64,000 bases of DNA from Cyanobium sp. NIES-981 (GCF_900088535.1 NZ_LT578417.1:124001-188000), one strand, 5' to 3'. Counted from the stretch's first letter, positions 23,784 through 33,044 are shown. The notes: generated by a model from the letters alone, not told the origin. Numbers and translations: made by a program.

Positions 23784-25148
23784 ATGACCGACTGCTACGA
23801 CTTGATCGTGCTGGGTGCCGGCTCCGGCGGCCTGGCCGCTGCCAAGCGGGCGGCCTCCTACGGGGCCCGGGTGGCGATCGTGGAGGGGGATCGGGTGGGA
23901 GGCACCTGCGTGATCCGCGGCTGTGTGCCCAAGAAGCTGCTGGTGTACGGCTCCGCCTACCGCCATCTCGTGCACGATGCGCCCAGTTTCGGCTGGCATC
24001 TGGATGGGGTCCGCTGCGAGGCGGCCCAACTCCTCGTCAACGTGCGCGCCGAGGTGGATCGCCTCAACCAGCTGCACATCGGCCTGCTGGAGAAGGCGGG
24101 TGTGGATCTGGTGCCCGGCTGGGGGAGCTTCACGGGCCCCGAAACCGTGACGGTGAGCGCTGCCGATGGCTCCAGCAGGGAACTGCGCGCCGCCCGCATC
24201 CTGATCGCCGTGGGTGGACGACCCCACCGCCCCGCCATCCCCGGCGCCGATCTGGCCTGGGTGAGTGATGACATGTTCCTGCTGGAACAACTGCCCGAGC
24301 ACGTGGTGGTGGTGGGCGGCGGCTTCATCGCCTGTGAGTTCGCCTGCATCCTCCACGGCCTCGGGGTGGCCGTCACCCAGCTGGTGCGGGGCGACCACCT
24401 GCTGCGCGGCTTCGATCGCGAGGCCAGCCGTGCGGTTCAGGACGCCATGGAGGAGCAGGGCATCACGCTGCGCTTCGCCCATACCCCCGCGGCCATCACC
24501 GGAGAGTGCGCCCCCGGCGAGCTGACGCTCACCACCCAGAGCGGTGAGCAGATCGGCTGTGGAGGGGTGCTGCTGGCCACGGGTCGCAAGCCCTTTCTGC
24601 GCGGGCTCAATCTCGAGGCTGCCGGGGTGGCCGTGGAGGGCGATGCCATCGCAGTCGACGCGGATCAACGCACCAACGTGCCTCACATCTACGCCGTGGG
24701 GGATGTGACCGACCGGGTGAACCTCACCCCGGTGGCGGTGGATGAGGGCCGTGCCTTTGCCGACACCGTCTACGGCCAGCGGCCGCGGCAGGTGGACCAT
24801 GATCTGGTGGCCAGCGCCGTGTTCTCCCAGCCCGAACTTGCCGGGGTGGGTCTCACCGAGGAACAGGCCATCGCCCGCCATGGCGCCGAGGCCGTCCGGG
24901 TCCATCGGGCCCGCTTCCGGCCCATGAGTCAGGCGTTGCCGGGGCGGGGCCCCCGGGTGCTTCTCAAGCTGATCGTGGAGATCGCCTCCGGCCGCGTGCT
25001 CGGTTGCCACATGGTGGGCGACCATGCCGCCGAAATCATTCAGATGGCGGCGATCGCCATCGGCATGGGAGCCACCAAGGCCGACTTCGACCGCACCATG
25101 GCGCTGCACCCCTCGGTGGCGGAGGAATTCGTGACCATGCCCAACTAG
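23784..25148 (+). CDS. gor: Glutathione reductase
   Basis: 454 residues, a cytosolic homodimeric FAD disulfide reductase that uses NADPH to regenerate GSH. FAD-binding GAGSGGLAAAKRA lies at residues 11-23, the redox disulfide GGTCVIRGCVPKK at Cys42/Cys47, the NAD(P)H Rossmann motif VVVGGGFIACEFA near 175, a second FAD motif YAVGDVTD, and the catalytic His-Glu pair in LHPSVAEEF at the C-terminus. CVIRGC rather than CVNVGC favours glutathione reductase over lipoamide dehydrogenase. The stop overlaps the convergent hypothetical gene by four bases. Confidence 0.92.
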   Translation: MTDCYDLIVLGAGSGGLAAAKRAASYGARVAIVEGDRVGGTCVIRGCVPKKLLVYGSAYRHLVHDAPSFGWHLDGVRCEAAQLLVNVRAEVDRLNQLHIGLLEKAGVDLVPGWGSFTGPETVTVSAADGSSRELRAARILIAVGGRPHRPAIPGADLAWVSDDMFLLEQLPEHVVVVGGGFIACEFACILHGLGVAVTQLVRGDHLLRGFDREASRAVQDAMEEQGITLRFAHTPAAITGECAPGELTLTTQSGEQIGCGGVLLATGRKPFLRGLNLEAAGVAVEGDAIAVDADQRTNVPHIYAVGDVTDRVNLTPVAVDEGRAFADTVYGQRPRQVDHDLVASAVFSQPELAGVGLTEEQAIARHGAEAVRVHRARFRPMSQALPGRGPRVLLKLIVEIASGRVLGCHMVGDHAAEIIQMAAIAIGMGATKADFDRTMALHPSVAEEFVTMPN

Positions 25149-25558
25149 CGGATCTCCTCCGAGGGGGTGATGCCCCATTGCTCACGCAGCCCCTGGTTGC
25201 TCAGCTCCCACGCATGCTCAGCTGGAGCCACGCTGTGGCTGTGCTGGCACGGCATCAGCCCCTTCCGGCTGAAGATCTCCTCCAGCTGGGCTGCGTATTG
25301 GCTGGCCTGGGCGATCAGGGCCTCGAGGTGGGCACGGCCACCGGTGGCTTCGAGCATGGTGGGGTTGAAGCGGCACTGCTCCAGGTCCTCACGATGCCGT
25401 TCGAGCCAGGCCCACTCGTATTGCAGCATGGCATCGGTGCAGTGCTCCAGCTCATCGCTGAACAGCCGCTGGGGGGGGTGCGGAGCCACGGGCGCCCTGT
25501 CTGCCGGGGGGGACTGCCGGCTGGCAAGCCGCTGCATGATGTCGCGCAGATGACTCAT
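25145..25558 (-). CDS. Hypothetical soluble protein
   Basis: 137 residues from ATG, with no membrane segment. Two helical blocks (LEHCTDAMLQYEWAWLERHR and LEALIAQASQYAAQLEEIF) flank a conserved-looking FNPTMLEATGG. Family not recognised. It converges on gor and lies downstream of the ferritin gene on the same strand with a 63-base gap, so the two could share a transcript. Confidence 0.6.
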   Translation of the reverse strand: MSHLRDIMQRLASRQSPPADRAPVAPHPPQRLFSDELEHCTDAMLQYEWAWLERHREDLEQCRFNPTMLEATGGRAHLEALIAQASQYAAQLEEIFSRKGLMPCQHSHSVAPAEHAWELSNQGLREQWGITPSEEIR

Positions 25559-25621
25559 GGACCCTCGTCCACCGCTGCTGGCATTGTTGCCCGGACGTGT
25601 TGCCGGCGTCAGGCCCCCTGA

Positions 25622-26155
25622 TCAGGCTCCCTGATTGGTGTAGCCCATCATCGTGGCCTTGACGTGGGCCAGGGCTGTGCCCTCGAGAAACTGCTGGTCC
25701 AGCAGGAGCAGGGCCGCTGCGTTGTCCCCCGCCAGGCGGAGCCGCTTGCGGACGAACCGGGCCTCGGCCTCCTCCTTGATCTGCTCTTCCACGAACCAGT
25801 CCAGCATCGCCGCGGCACTGCGCTCGGAGGCCTCATCCGCCAGGCTGTACAGATGGTTGATCGAGGCCGTCACCTCCTTCTCCATCTCGTCGACCCGATC
25901 GAACAACTGCTGAACCGAGTCCCAGTGGCGAGGGGGGGCCTGGATCGTGGGGAGCACCACCTGTTCGTCACAGTCCACCAGGTAGGCGATCATCCGGGCT
26001 GCATGGGTGCGCTCCTCATCGCTCTTGGTGAGCATGTACTGGGAGAAGCCGGCCAGATCCTTCTCCCGCAGCCAGATCGACATGGCGAGATACGTGTGGC
26101 TCGCCTGGAATTCCGACTCCAGGTGCCGGTTGATGGCTTGGGTGAGGTTGTTCAC
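25622..26155 (-). CDS. ftn: Ferritin
   Basis: A 177-residue four-helix iron-storage protein starting with GTG. Ferroxidase ligands are recognisable: Glu in NRHLESEFQASHTYLAM, the E-x-x-H pair in SDEERTHAARM, the central Glu in DEMEKEVTASINHL, and EEQIKEEAEAR in helix 4. The length and E-R-x-H-A spacing suit a non-haem bacterial-type ferritin that oxidises and stores Fe(II). The regulatory region lies in the following 38 bases or farther upstream. Confidence 0.93.
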   Translation of the reverse strand: MNNLTQAINRHLESEFQASHTYLAMSIWLREKDLAGFSQYMLTKSDEERTHAARMIAYLVDCDEQVVLPTIQAPPRHWDSVQQLFDRVDEMEKEVTASINHLYSLADEASERSAAAMLDWFVEEQIKEEAEARFVRKRLRLAGDNAAALLLLDQQFLEGTALAHVKATMMGYTNQGA

Positions 26156-26193
26156 AGGGGGGGCCGGGATCCTGGGGGTGGAGTCTCCCCAGG

Positions 26194-26373
26194 CTATGGA
26201 GGGGAGAGTCTGCCGGCAGCACGGCGGCGGGCAGGGTCAGATCCTTCGCCCGGACGCCTGAGGCCGGCCCCGGGCGAGGGCGACCCCAGCGCGGGGAGAT
26301 TCAGTTGGCCCTGGGCCCAGTGGGCGGTGAGGGCGGCCAGCAGGCTGAGACGGTTGCCGTGAAGACGAAGCAT
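26194..26373 (-). CDS. Possible small protein upstream of ferritin
   Basis: A 59-residue frame beginning MLRLHGNRLSLLAALTAHWA, with an amphipathic first half and a Pro/Gly/Arg-rich second half that looks less coding. No family recognised. It lies in the 367-base space between ferritin and the amidotransferase, which otherwise holds nothing I can identify beyond the ferritin leader. Confidence 0.3.
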   Translation of the reverse strand: MLRLHGNRLSLLAALTAHWAQGQLNLPALGSPSPGAGLRRPGEGSDPARRRAAGRLSPP

Positions 26374-26522
26374 GGGAGGTCGGGCGGCTCGCTCCAGCCT
26401 GCTGCCGCTGGCCTGAGCTGGGGCTGATCCATGCAACGGGGGCGGGCAGCCAATGGCACAGACGCGTGCATCGTGAGGGCGTGGTCGCCAGGGGGGAGGA
26501 TGGGCACCAGCAGCTGCCTGCC

Positions 26523-27275
26523 ATGCCCTGCCTGCTCGCCATCCAGCACCTCGACCGGGAGGGGCCGGGCCTGTTCGCGGAAGCGGCCGCCGCCAGGGGT
26601 TGGCAGCTGCGGGTGTCCCGCCCGGATCGGGGCGATCCGCTGCCGGATCCCGGCGTCGGCGATGTGCTGCTGGTGCTGGGCGGTCCGATGGGGGTGGCCC
26701 AGATCGGCGACCCCGCCTACCCCTGGCTCGCGGCTGAAGTGGACCTGCTGCGCCACGTGCTGGAACGCCGCCATCCCGTGGTGGGCCTCTGCCTGGGGGC
26801 CCAGCTGCTGGTGCATGCCGCCGGGGGGCTGGTGGAGCCCCTCTGCGCGGGTGAGCCGCCGGTGCCGATCCGCGAGGTGGGCTGGGGAGCGGTGTCCTTC
26901 ACCGTGGCTCCTGAGCAGGAGCCGCTGCTGCGCGGTCTCGATCCGAGTGAGGTGATGCTGCACTGGCATGGCGATCGGGTGCGCCTGCCGGCCTCGGCCC
27001 AGTTGCTCGGTTCCACGCTGCTCTGCCCGGAGCAGGTCTTCCGGCTGGGGCCGCGGGCCTACGGCCTGCAGTGCCATGTGGAGGTGCTGCCCGGCGATCT
27101 GGAGCGCTGGCTGCTGGAGGATGCCGACTACGTGGAGGCGGCGCTGGGCCCGGGGGCTGCCCAGCGGATCCGCCATGACGCCAGCCTTTGGGGTGAACGC
27201 AGCAGGCGCCAGGGGCGCCTGCTGATCGACAACCTGCTCGATCTTCTGGCCCCCGGAGGTGAGGGGCAACGGTGA
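26523..27275 (+). CDS. Class I glutamine amidotransferase
   Basis: A 250-residue stand-alone GATase-1 domain, similar to the GMP-synthase-like/YfeJ group. Catalytic triad: Cys in VVGLCLGAQLLVHAAGG, His in GLQCHVEVLP and a following Glu. The oxyanion region LVLGGPMGV is present. No synthetase domain is attached, so the acceptor of the ammonia, or a gamma-glutamyl peptidase activity, is unknown. ATG at 26523 starts the first strand (MPCLLAIQHLDREGP). The stop lies 28 bases from the convergent phosphoesterase. Confidence 0.87.
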   Translation: MPCLLAIQHLDREGPGLFAEAAAARGWQLRVSRPDRGDPLPDPGVGDVLLVLGGPMGVAQIGDPAYPWLAAEVDLLRHVLERRHPVVGLCLGAQLLVHAAGGLVEPLCAGEPPVPIREVGWGAVSFTVAPEQEPLLRGLDPSEVMLHWHGDRVRLPASAQLLGSTLLCPEQVFRLGPRAYGLQCHVEVLPGDLERWLLEDADYVEAALGPGAAQRIRHDASLWGERSRRQGRLLIDNLLDLLAPGGEGQR

Positions 27276-27303
27276 TGGCACTGCTGCAGATTTGGCAGGC
27301 AGA

Positions 27304-28362
27304 TCAGGCGATCGGAATCCTGGATGCACGACGGGGCAGGCTGGGGCCCGCACTGGGCTGCAGCTGCCGGGGCAACGTGGCTGGATCCAGGGGGGCGAGG
27401 CTGCTGAGGCTGTAGGTGGTCTCGATCAGCTCGCGGCCTCCGGACGGAAGCTCGAGCAGGGTGAGGGTCTGACCCTGGCTCTGGCCGCTCTGGAGCAGCC
27501 GCCGCGGGCCGCTGCCCATTGCCCCCAGGCTGAGCAGGTTCAGCCGGCCGACGCGGCTGGGAAAGTAGGCGTGGTGGTGGCCGCTCACATAGAGGTTCAC
27601 CCGCCCCTGCTCCATCAGCTGCAGCAGCTCACCGGGGCGATCCAGCACCTCGCCGGGACGATCCCGGCCCTGGCTCACGGCGTAGAGCGGCAGATGGCCG
27701 ATCACCAGGCGCAGCCTGGCCTGCCGGGCGGCCGCACTGGCCAGTTGCTGCTGGGCCCAGCGCTTCTGGTCGGCGCCGAGGAAGGCCGAGGAGGCATCCA
27801 GCACCAGGAGGAAGACATCCCCGTGCAGCAGGCTGTAGCGGAACGGGAAGGCCTCCGCGCTCAGCAGATTCAGCCCCAGCCTGGGGCGCTGGGCCAGCCA
27901 GAAGCGCTCGGCGCGCTGCCGATCCAGGGCGAACACATACTGCCCCTGGCTTCGGCTGCTGGAGGCATCGTGGTTGCCCATGGCGGGCACAAAGCCGATG
28001 CCCCGACCCACCAGCGGATCGAGAACCTGCTGCCCGAAGCTGCGCCACATCGCATCGAGCTGCCCTGTGCTGAGGCCTGCTTTCTGTCCGGCCACCATGT
28101 CGCCGGCGCAGATCACCAGTTCGGGGGCCAGGCTCTGGAGCAGGTCCACCCCCCGCTGCACCTGGGGCACATAGGTGGTGGAGCCGTAACTGCTGTTGAG
28201 ATCGCTGATCAGCGCCAGCCGCAGAGGTGATGCAGCCGCCTGGGAGGACGCTGCCGGAGTCCCCCCGCCGGAGGAGGCGGGCCTGGGCCAGAGGGCCTGG
28301 ACCGCCAGCACTCCCGAGCCCGCCGCAGCCAGGTGGAGCAAGCGCCGGCGGGTGAGGGGCAT
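27304..28362 (-). CDS. Tat-exported calcineurin-like metallophosphoesterase
   Basis: 352 residues. The N-terminus MPLTRRRLLHLAAAGSG carries a twin-arginine signal followed by a hydrophobic core, so folded export is expected. The metallophosphoesterase ligands are in order: LISDLN, VICAGDMV, MGNHD (about residue 130), VIGHLPLY and SGHHHAY. Substrate unknown; extracytoplasmic phosphate-ester scavenging is an inference. It follows a 53-residue membrane protein by five bases on the same strand. Confidence 0.87.
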   Translation of the reverse strand: MPLTRRRLLHLAAAGSGVLAVQALWPRPASSGGGTPAASSQAAASPLRLALISDLNSSYGSTTYVPQVQRGVDLLQSLAPELVICAGDMVAGQKAGLSTGQLDAMWRSFGQQVLDPLVGRGIGFVPAMGNHDASSSRSQGQYVFALDRQRAERFWLAQRPRLGLNLLSAEAFPFRYSLLHGDVFLLVLDASSAFLGADQKRWAQQQLASAAARQARLRLVIGHLPLYAVSQGRDRPGEVLDRPGELLQLMEQGRVNLYVSGHHHAYFPSRVGRLNLLSLGAMGSGPRRLLQSGQSQGQTLTLLELPSGGRELIETTYSLSSLAPLDPATLPRQLQPSAGPSLPRRASRIPIA

Positions 28363-28367
28363 GGCGA

Positions 28368-28529
28368 TCAGAACACCGCGAGGGAGGCGCCGAGGCCGAT
28401 GACCATCACGGCGATCAGGGCGACAGCCCAGAGGGCATGGGAGCGGGCGTCGCTGGCAGTCTCCCCGACCACCGCCTGGATCTCGTCGGCGTAGAGGTTG
28501 TCGTGGTTCTCCAGGTCGTGGGTGTGCAT
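28368..28529 (-). CDS. Small single-helix membrane protein
   Basis: 53 residues from ATG: a His/Asp/Glu-rich first part (MHTHDLENHDNLYADEIQAV) and one membrane helix (ALWAVALIAVMVIGLGASLAVF) reaching the C-terminus. Family not recognised. It stops five bases before the phosphoesterase start, so the two are almost certainly co-transcribed; the exposed His-rich N-terminus could bind metal (inference). Confidence 0.65.
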   Translation of the reverse strand: MHTHDLENHDNLYADEIQAVVGETASDARSHALWAVALIAVMVIGLGASLAVF

Positions 28530-28654
28530 CGTGGGACTCCCTAGACGGCTGTTTCAACCGTAGGCAGCCCCATCGCTTCCCGACCACCTGCGATGCATCA
28601 CGAGATGTGAGCGCCTGTGACGGCTCCGAGGCTCAGGCCCCGGGGCCCAGCCCC

Positions 28655-29086
28655 TCAGGCTCCGGCGCTGCCTTTGCCCTTGGTGCCCTTGCGGCCCTTG
28701 CCGGGGCCGCCGACGGGAGCCTGGATGCCGTTGCGCTCATAGATCTTGCGCATCTGGTCGCGGGTTTCGGCACGCAGTTTCTGCTGGGCCTGACGGTCGG
28801 CCTTCTTGCAGTTGCGCAGGGCGTCCTGGTTGTTGGCCGCCTTGGTGCAGCGCAGATAGGTCTCCTGAATCTTCAGGCTCTGCTGCTGCTGCTTGAGCAA
28901 CAGGGCCTTGCGCTCCGGAAAGATCTTCTCCCTCTGGGCCGGGGTGAGCCGCTCGGGGGGGGCCGAGTCCTGGCCGATGGCCGGGGTGAAGCTGCCCAGG
29001 GCCAGGGCCAGGGTGGCGGCGGCGGCGCAGCCGCCACGGAAGAGCAGGCGCGGCAGGGTGGTGGGCAGGGCGGATGGCGAGGCCAT
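28655..29086 (-). CDS. Exported basic hypothetical protein
   Basis: 143 residues. The signal peptide is likely (hydrophobic CAAAATLALALGSFTPAIGQ, cleavage after AIG or IGQ). The mature part is a charged helix rich in Lys, Arg and Gln with two cysteines (YLRCTK and LRNCKK) and ends in a very basic GKGRKGTKGKGS tail. Family not recognised. It follows the sensor kinase by four bases, so it is likely in the two-component transcript and may act with it. Confidence 0.65.
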   Translation of the reverse strand: MASPSALPTTLPRLLFRGGCAAAATLALALGSFTPAIGQDSAPPERLTPAQREKIFPERKALLLKQQQQSLKIQETYLRCTKAANNQDALRNCKKADRQAQQKLRAETRDQMRKIYERNGIQAPVGGPGKGRKGTKGKGSAGA

Positions 29087-29090
29087 GGTT

Positions 29091-30449
29091 TCAATCGGGA
29101 GCAACAGGCTTGATCCTGGGGGAGCGATCTGCCTCAGGTCTGACCGCGGGGCCCTGAGATGTGACCAGATCTGACAGGGAATGCCCCCGCAGGCCGAGGG
29201 TGTAGCCCCCCTCCGGAGCATGCCGGTGGAAGAGTTCGCCCCCGTGGGCCGCGGCGGCCCGCTGGGCGATCGCCAGACCCAGCCCGCAATGGCCGTCACC
29301 GCCCCGGGCCTCGTCCAGTCGCCGGAACGGCTGCAGGGCCTGCTCCCAGAGCTGGTCGGGGATGCCGCTGCCTCCATCGCGCACGGTGATGGAGAAGCCG
29401 GCCCCGTTCCAGGGCTCCAGAGCCAGCTGGAACGGTGGTTGGCCATGGCTGGCGGCATTGCTGAGCAGGTTGCCCACCGCCCGGCTCAGGGCCGTGGGGC
29501 GCACCCAGGCGCGCAGGGGCTGCAACCGCAGCTGCAGCCCGGGCAGGCCGCTCTGGCCAGCCACCTCCGCCAGCAGGGCATCGAGATCCAGCTGCACCGG
29601 AACCTCATCGCCATCGCCCCGGGCGAAGGAGATGAACTGCCGGGTGATGCGCTCGAGCGCGTCGAGATCGGCCTGGGCCTTGGCCACGTCCGCCGCCGTC
29701 ATCGGCTGGTTCTCGGCCAGATGCAGCCGCAGCCGCAGCCGGGTGATGGGGCTGTTCAGGTCATGGCCGATGCCGGCCAGCATGGTGGCCCGTTCGCGCC
29801 TGGCTTCCTCCAGGCTTCGCAGCAGGGCATTGAACCGCCGGGTGATCTGGCGCACGGCCCGGGTGCCCCGCTCGCTCAGCGGCTCCGGCTCCTGGCCGCT
29901 GCCGAGCTGTTGCAGCGAATGCTCCAGCTGCCGCAGCGGCCTCTGCACCTCCAGGCTCAGCACCAGGGTGGAGAGCCCCAGGCCGCTGGCCACCAGCGAC
30001 AGCACCAGAGACAGGGGATCGGGCGGCCAGCGACGCAGGCGCGGCAGCGAGACCGACAGCCAGATCGGCTCGATCGGGGACACCATCTCCACCCAGAGGC
30101 CGCCGCCGGCCGCCACCACCTCGCGGCAGTAGCCGAGCTGGTCGCAGAGCTGCTGATGCAGCGCTTCCGCTTCGGCCACGCCCCGGGGGCTGGCCGGTGG
30201 CGGTGATTTCGCCAGCTCCAGCCCGCTGAGTTCAGCCACCGCCTCCATCGGGTACTGCTCCAGGGCGAGTTCGCCCAGCCGCAGGCTGAAGGCCACCTCC
30301 GAGCTGAGCTGGATCATCTGGCTGCGGGCCAGCCGCCGGCTGAGCAGGGCCTGCACCGTCACCAGGCACAGCAGCCACAGCAGCAGCCCGCAGGCCGCGT
30401 AGGCCAGCACCCGCAGGCCGCGGTGGCGCCTAGACCCTGGGCTGGCCAT
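29091..30449 (-). CDS. Sensor histidine kinase (EnvZ-like)
   Basis: 452 residues. A first membrane helix at about 14-36, a periplasmic sensor of about 110 residues, a second helix near 150-175 and a HAMP linker are followed by the H-box GIGHDLNSPITRLRLRL (phospho-His), N-box GNLLSNAASHG, G1 DGGSGIP and G2 CGLGLAI. The H-box wording resembles EnvZ. The ATG overlaps the end of the response-regulator gene by 20 bases, so they form one unit. Signal unknown. Confidence 0.9.
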   Translation of the reverse strand: MASPGSRRHRGLRVLAYAACGLLLWLLCLVTVQALLSRRLARSQMIQLSSEVAFSLRLGELALEQYPMEAVAELSGLELAKSPPPASPRGVAEAEALHQQLCDQLGYCREVVAAGGGLWVEMVSPIEPIWLSVSLPRLRRWPPDPLSLVLSLVASGLGLSTLVLSLEVQRPLRQLEHSLQQLGSGQEPEPLSERGTRAVRQITRRFNALLRSLEEARRERATMLAGIGHDLNSPITRLRLRLHLAENQPMTAADVAKAQADLDALERITRQFISFARGDGDEVPVQLDLDALLAEVAGQSGLPGLQLRLQPLRAWVRPTALSRAVGNLLSNAASHGQPPFQLALEPWNGAGFSITVRDGGSGIPDQLWEQALQPFRRLDEARGGDGHCGLGLAIAQRAAAAHGGELFHRHAPEGGYTLGLRGHSLSDLVTSQGPAVRPEADRSPRIKPVAPD

Positions 30450-31152
30450 CGGGGACGAAGACATAGCCATAGCCCCAGACGGTCTGGATGTGGCGGGGGC
30501 GGGAGGGATCGTCCTCCACCAGCCGCCGCAGGCGTGACACCTGCACATCCATGCTGCGGGCATCGGTGTCGCTGGTGGGACCCCGGGAGAGTTCGATCAG
30601 CCGTTCCCGCGAGAGGGGCCGGTGGGGGTGCTGGGCGAACGCCAGCAGCAGGCTGAACTCGCCGCTGGTGATGCTCACCGGCTGGCCCTCCCTCTCCAGC
30701 TGGCGGCTGCTGGGGTGCAGCACCCAGCCGCCGAAGGGGATCGGGCCGGCCTCCGCCTGGGGCGCCCCGGACGGGCCTGTGCCGCGGCGACGCAGCACCG
30801 CCTCGATCCGGGCCGTGAGTTCGCGGGGCAGAAAGGGCTTGGCCAGGTAGTCGTCGGCGCCCTGCTCGAGGCCGATGATGCGGTCCACCGCATCGCCCTT
30901 GCCGGTGAGCATCAGCACCGGCAGGTCATCGCCCCCATCCCGCAGCCGCCGCAGCAGGCAGAGCCCGTCGTCGCCGGGGAGCATCAGATCGAGCACCACC
31001 AGATCGGGCCGCTGGCTCTCGAGCCGGGCGGCCAGCTGCTGGCCGTTGGCGAGGCAGCGCACCTCATAGCCCTGGTCGCCGAGATAGCGCTGCAGCATCT
31101 GGCGGAGTTCGGGATCGTCATCGACGACCCAGATGCGGTGGGGTCGGGCCAT
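30430..31152 (-). CDS. OmpR-family response regulator
   Basis: 240 residues. The receiver has the acid pair VVDDD, the phospho-acceptor in LVVLDLMLPGDDG (about residue 54), Thr in LMLTGK and Lys in LAKPF. The DNA-binding winged helix of OmpR/PhoB type ends VSRLRRLVEDDPSRPRHIQT and WGYGYVF. The partner kinase overlaps at its 3' end. Targets unknown; the closest functional type is OmpR/EnvZ, an inference from the kinase. Confidence 0.92.
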   Translation of the reverse strand: MARPHRIWVVDDDPELRQMLQRYLGDQGYEVRCLANGQQLAARLESQRPDLVVLDLMLPGDDGLCLLRRLRDGGDDLPVLMLTGKGDAVDRIIGLEQGADDYLAKPFLPRELTARIEAVLRRRGTGPSGAPQAEAGPIPFGGWVLHPSSRQLEREGQPVSITSGEFSLLLAFAQHPHRPLSRERLIELSRGPTSDTDARSMDVQVSRLRRLVEDDPSRPRHIQTVWGYGYVFVPDGQPRV

Positions 31153-31268
31153 GGCTCCGGCGGGCCGGCGGCAGACGGGTGCCGTTCATCCTCCCCCGCC
31201 CCGCGGCAGGTCGGTCGACGCACTGTCCCTGGGTGTATCCCCCGCCCAGAGCCCGGCCAGAGCCCCGC

Positions 31269-32246
31269 TCAGACGAGGGCCAGGCCCCGCTCGTTGAAGA
31301 CGCCTTCGAACAGCACCGAGCTCAGGTAGCGCTCGCCCGAATCGGGCAGCACCACCACGATGGTCCTGCCGGCGTAGGCGGGATCGGCGGCCAGCCGCAG
31401 GGCGGCGCAGGTGGCGGCGCCGCAGGAGATCCCGGCCAGGATGCCCTCCTCCCGCATCAGCCGCCGGGCCATCTCCACGGCCTCGGCATCGCTCACGGTC
31501 TCCACCCGGTCCACCAGGTCGAGGTCGAGGTTGCCCGGCACGAAGCCGGCACCGATGCCCTGGATCTTGTGGGGCCCGGGCCTGAGCTCCTCGCCGGCCT
31601 TGGCCTGGGAGATCACCGGGCTGGTGACGGGCTCCACCGCCACCGACTCCAGCGGCTTGCCCAGGGTGTGCTTGATGTAGCGGCTGACGCCGGTGATGGT
31701 GCCGCCCGTGCCGACGCCGGCCACGAGCACGTCCACGTGGCCTTCGGCGTCCTCCCAGATCTCGGGGCCGGTGGTGTCGTGGTGGATGCGCGGGTTGGCG
31801 GGGTTGGCGAACTGCTGCAGCAGCACGTAGCGGTCCGGTTCCGTCGCCGCCAGCTCCTGGGCGGCGCCGATGGCCCCCGACATGCCCAGCCGTCCTTCGG
31901 TGAGCAGCAGCCGTGCTCCGTAGGCCGTGAGCAGCTTGCGCCGCTCCAGGCTCATCGTCTCGGGCATGGTGAGCGTGAGCGGTATGCCGCGCGACGCCGC
32001 CACGAAGGCCAGGGCGATGCCAGTGTTGCCGCTGGTGGGCTCGATCAGCTCCTTGCCCGGCCCCAGCAGGCCGTCCTGCTCCGCCTGCCAGATCATGGCC
32101 GCGCCGATGCGGCACTTCACCGAATAGGCCGGATTGCGGCCTTCGATCTTGGCCAGAACGGTGGCGTCGCAGCCCCGTGTGACCCGGTTGAGGCGCACCA
32201 GCGGGGTCTTGCCGATGCTGAGGCTGTTGTCGGCGTAGATCGCCAT
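31269..32246 (-). CDS. cysK: Cysteine synthase A (O-acetylserine sulfhydrylase)
   Basis: 325 residues, PLP-dependent beta-replacement enzyme making cysteine from O-acetylserine and sulfide. The PLP lysine is in [11 protein letters not shown] (about residue 42), the Asn/substrate loop in [16 protein letters not shown], the phosphate-binding [15 protein letters not shown] and the C-terminal [12 protein letters not shown]. NPxxSVKCRIG is the CysK A-type form. It is a single gene between the two-component system and the Coq4-like gene. Confidence 0.94.
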   Translation of the reverse strand: MAIYADNSLSIGKTPLVRLNRVTRGCDATVLAKIEGRNPAYSVKCRIGAAMIWQAEQDGLLGPGKELIEPTSGNTGIALAFVAASRGIPLTLTMPETMSLERRKLLTAYGARLLLTEGRLGMSGAIGAAQELAATEPDRYVLLQQFANPANPRIHHDTTGPEIWEDAEGHVDVLVAGVGTGGTITGVSRYIKHTLGKPLESVAVEPVTSPVISQAKAGEELRPGPHKIQGIGAGFVPGNLDLDLVDRVETVSDAEAVEMARRLMREEGILAGISCGAATCAALRLAADPAYAGRTIVVVLPDSGERYLSSVLFEGVFNERGLALV

Positions 32247-32345
32247 GATGAGCGCCGTTCCTGCCGCTCACCCTAGGGACGGCCGGTCACGGCGGGATCC
32301 CAGGGTTCCCCGACAGCATCAGCCGCACCGCTGTCGCCAATGGGT

Positions 32346-33026
32346 TCAGACCTTGAGCCCGTAGGCCGCAGCGTCGGCCGGCTCCAGGATGCCGAGCTGC
32401 TCTCGCCATTCGCTCACCGGACGCTCCCAGCCCTCCTCCCACCGCACGGCGGCGAGGCAGGCGGCCTGCCGGCCCATGGCGATGCCATGGGCGGCGGCGG
32501 CGCTCATCTGCGGGAAGCGTTCGGGCTGGAGCCTGAAGGTGGACAGCTGGGCCGCCGTGGTGAGCAGCACATAGGCGGGGAAGCCGATCTGGGTGGCCGT
32601 CACGGCCAGCACGCCCGTCTCACCCTCGGGGTGGGTGCCGAAGCCGCACACCACATGGTGGATGTCGTGGGTGGTGGCAATCCGCTGCGTCAGCCACAGG
32701 GCCTCCGTGTCGATCGGTCTGGGGCGGAAGAACTCCGGGTCGTAGTGGAGCCGTTGGATCAGATCGGCGTAGCTGCGGCCGAGGCTCCCCTCCGCCAGGC
32801 AAGCCAGCCGGGCCAGGTCGGGCTGCAGGGGTGGGTAACGCTCGTCCAGCATCGCGGCCGCACCGGGCAGGGCGCGGAAGCGCTGGAGGCAGGCATCCAT
32901 CTGCGGGGTGGCCACCATGTTGTCGACCAGGTCGGCCACCGACCGCAGATCACCGCCACTTCGCCCGATCGCCACCAGCAGCTTGAGGTTGTTCGCAGCC
33001 CGCAGCAGCTCGGAGAAGCGTGGCAT
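32346..33026 (-). CDS. Coq4-family protein
   Basis: 226 residues, almost all helical. The Coq4 signature HDxxH(x11)E is present as HDIHHVVCGFGTHPEGE. In mitochondria Coq4 organises the ubiquinone biosynthetic complex and binds a metal through this motif; cyanobacteria make plastoquinone, not ubiquinone, so a role in plastoquinone or other prenyl-lipid synthesis is only an inference. ATG at 33026 (MPRFSELLRAANN) is preferred over the TTG at 33041. Its 5' end faces the decayed SulP gene. Confidence 0.75.
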   Translation of the reverse strand: MPRFSELLRAANNLKLLVAIGRSGGDLRSVADLVDNMVATPQMDACLQRFRALPGAAAMLDERYPPLQPDLARLACLAEGSLGRSYADLIQRLHYDPEFFRPRPIDTEALWLTQRIATTHDIHHVVCGFGTHPEGETGVLAVTATQIGFPAYVLLTTAAQLSTFRLQPERFPQMSAAAAHGIAMGRQAACLAAVRWEEGWERPVSEWREQLGILEPADAAAYGLKV

Positions 33027-33044
33027 CCAGGGCCTGGTCAACTG

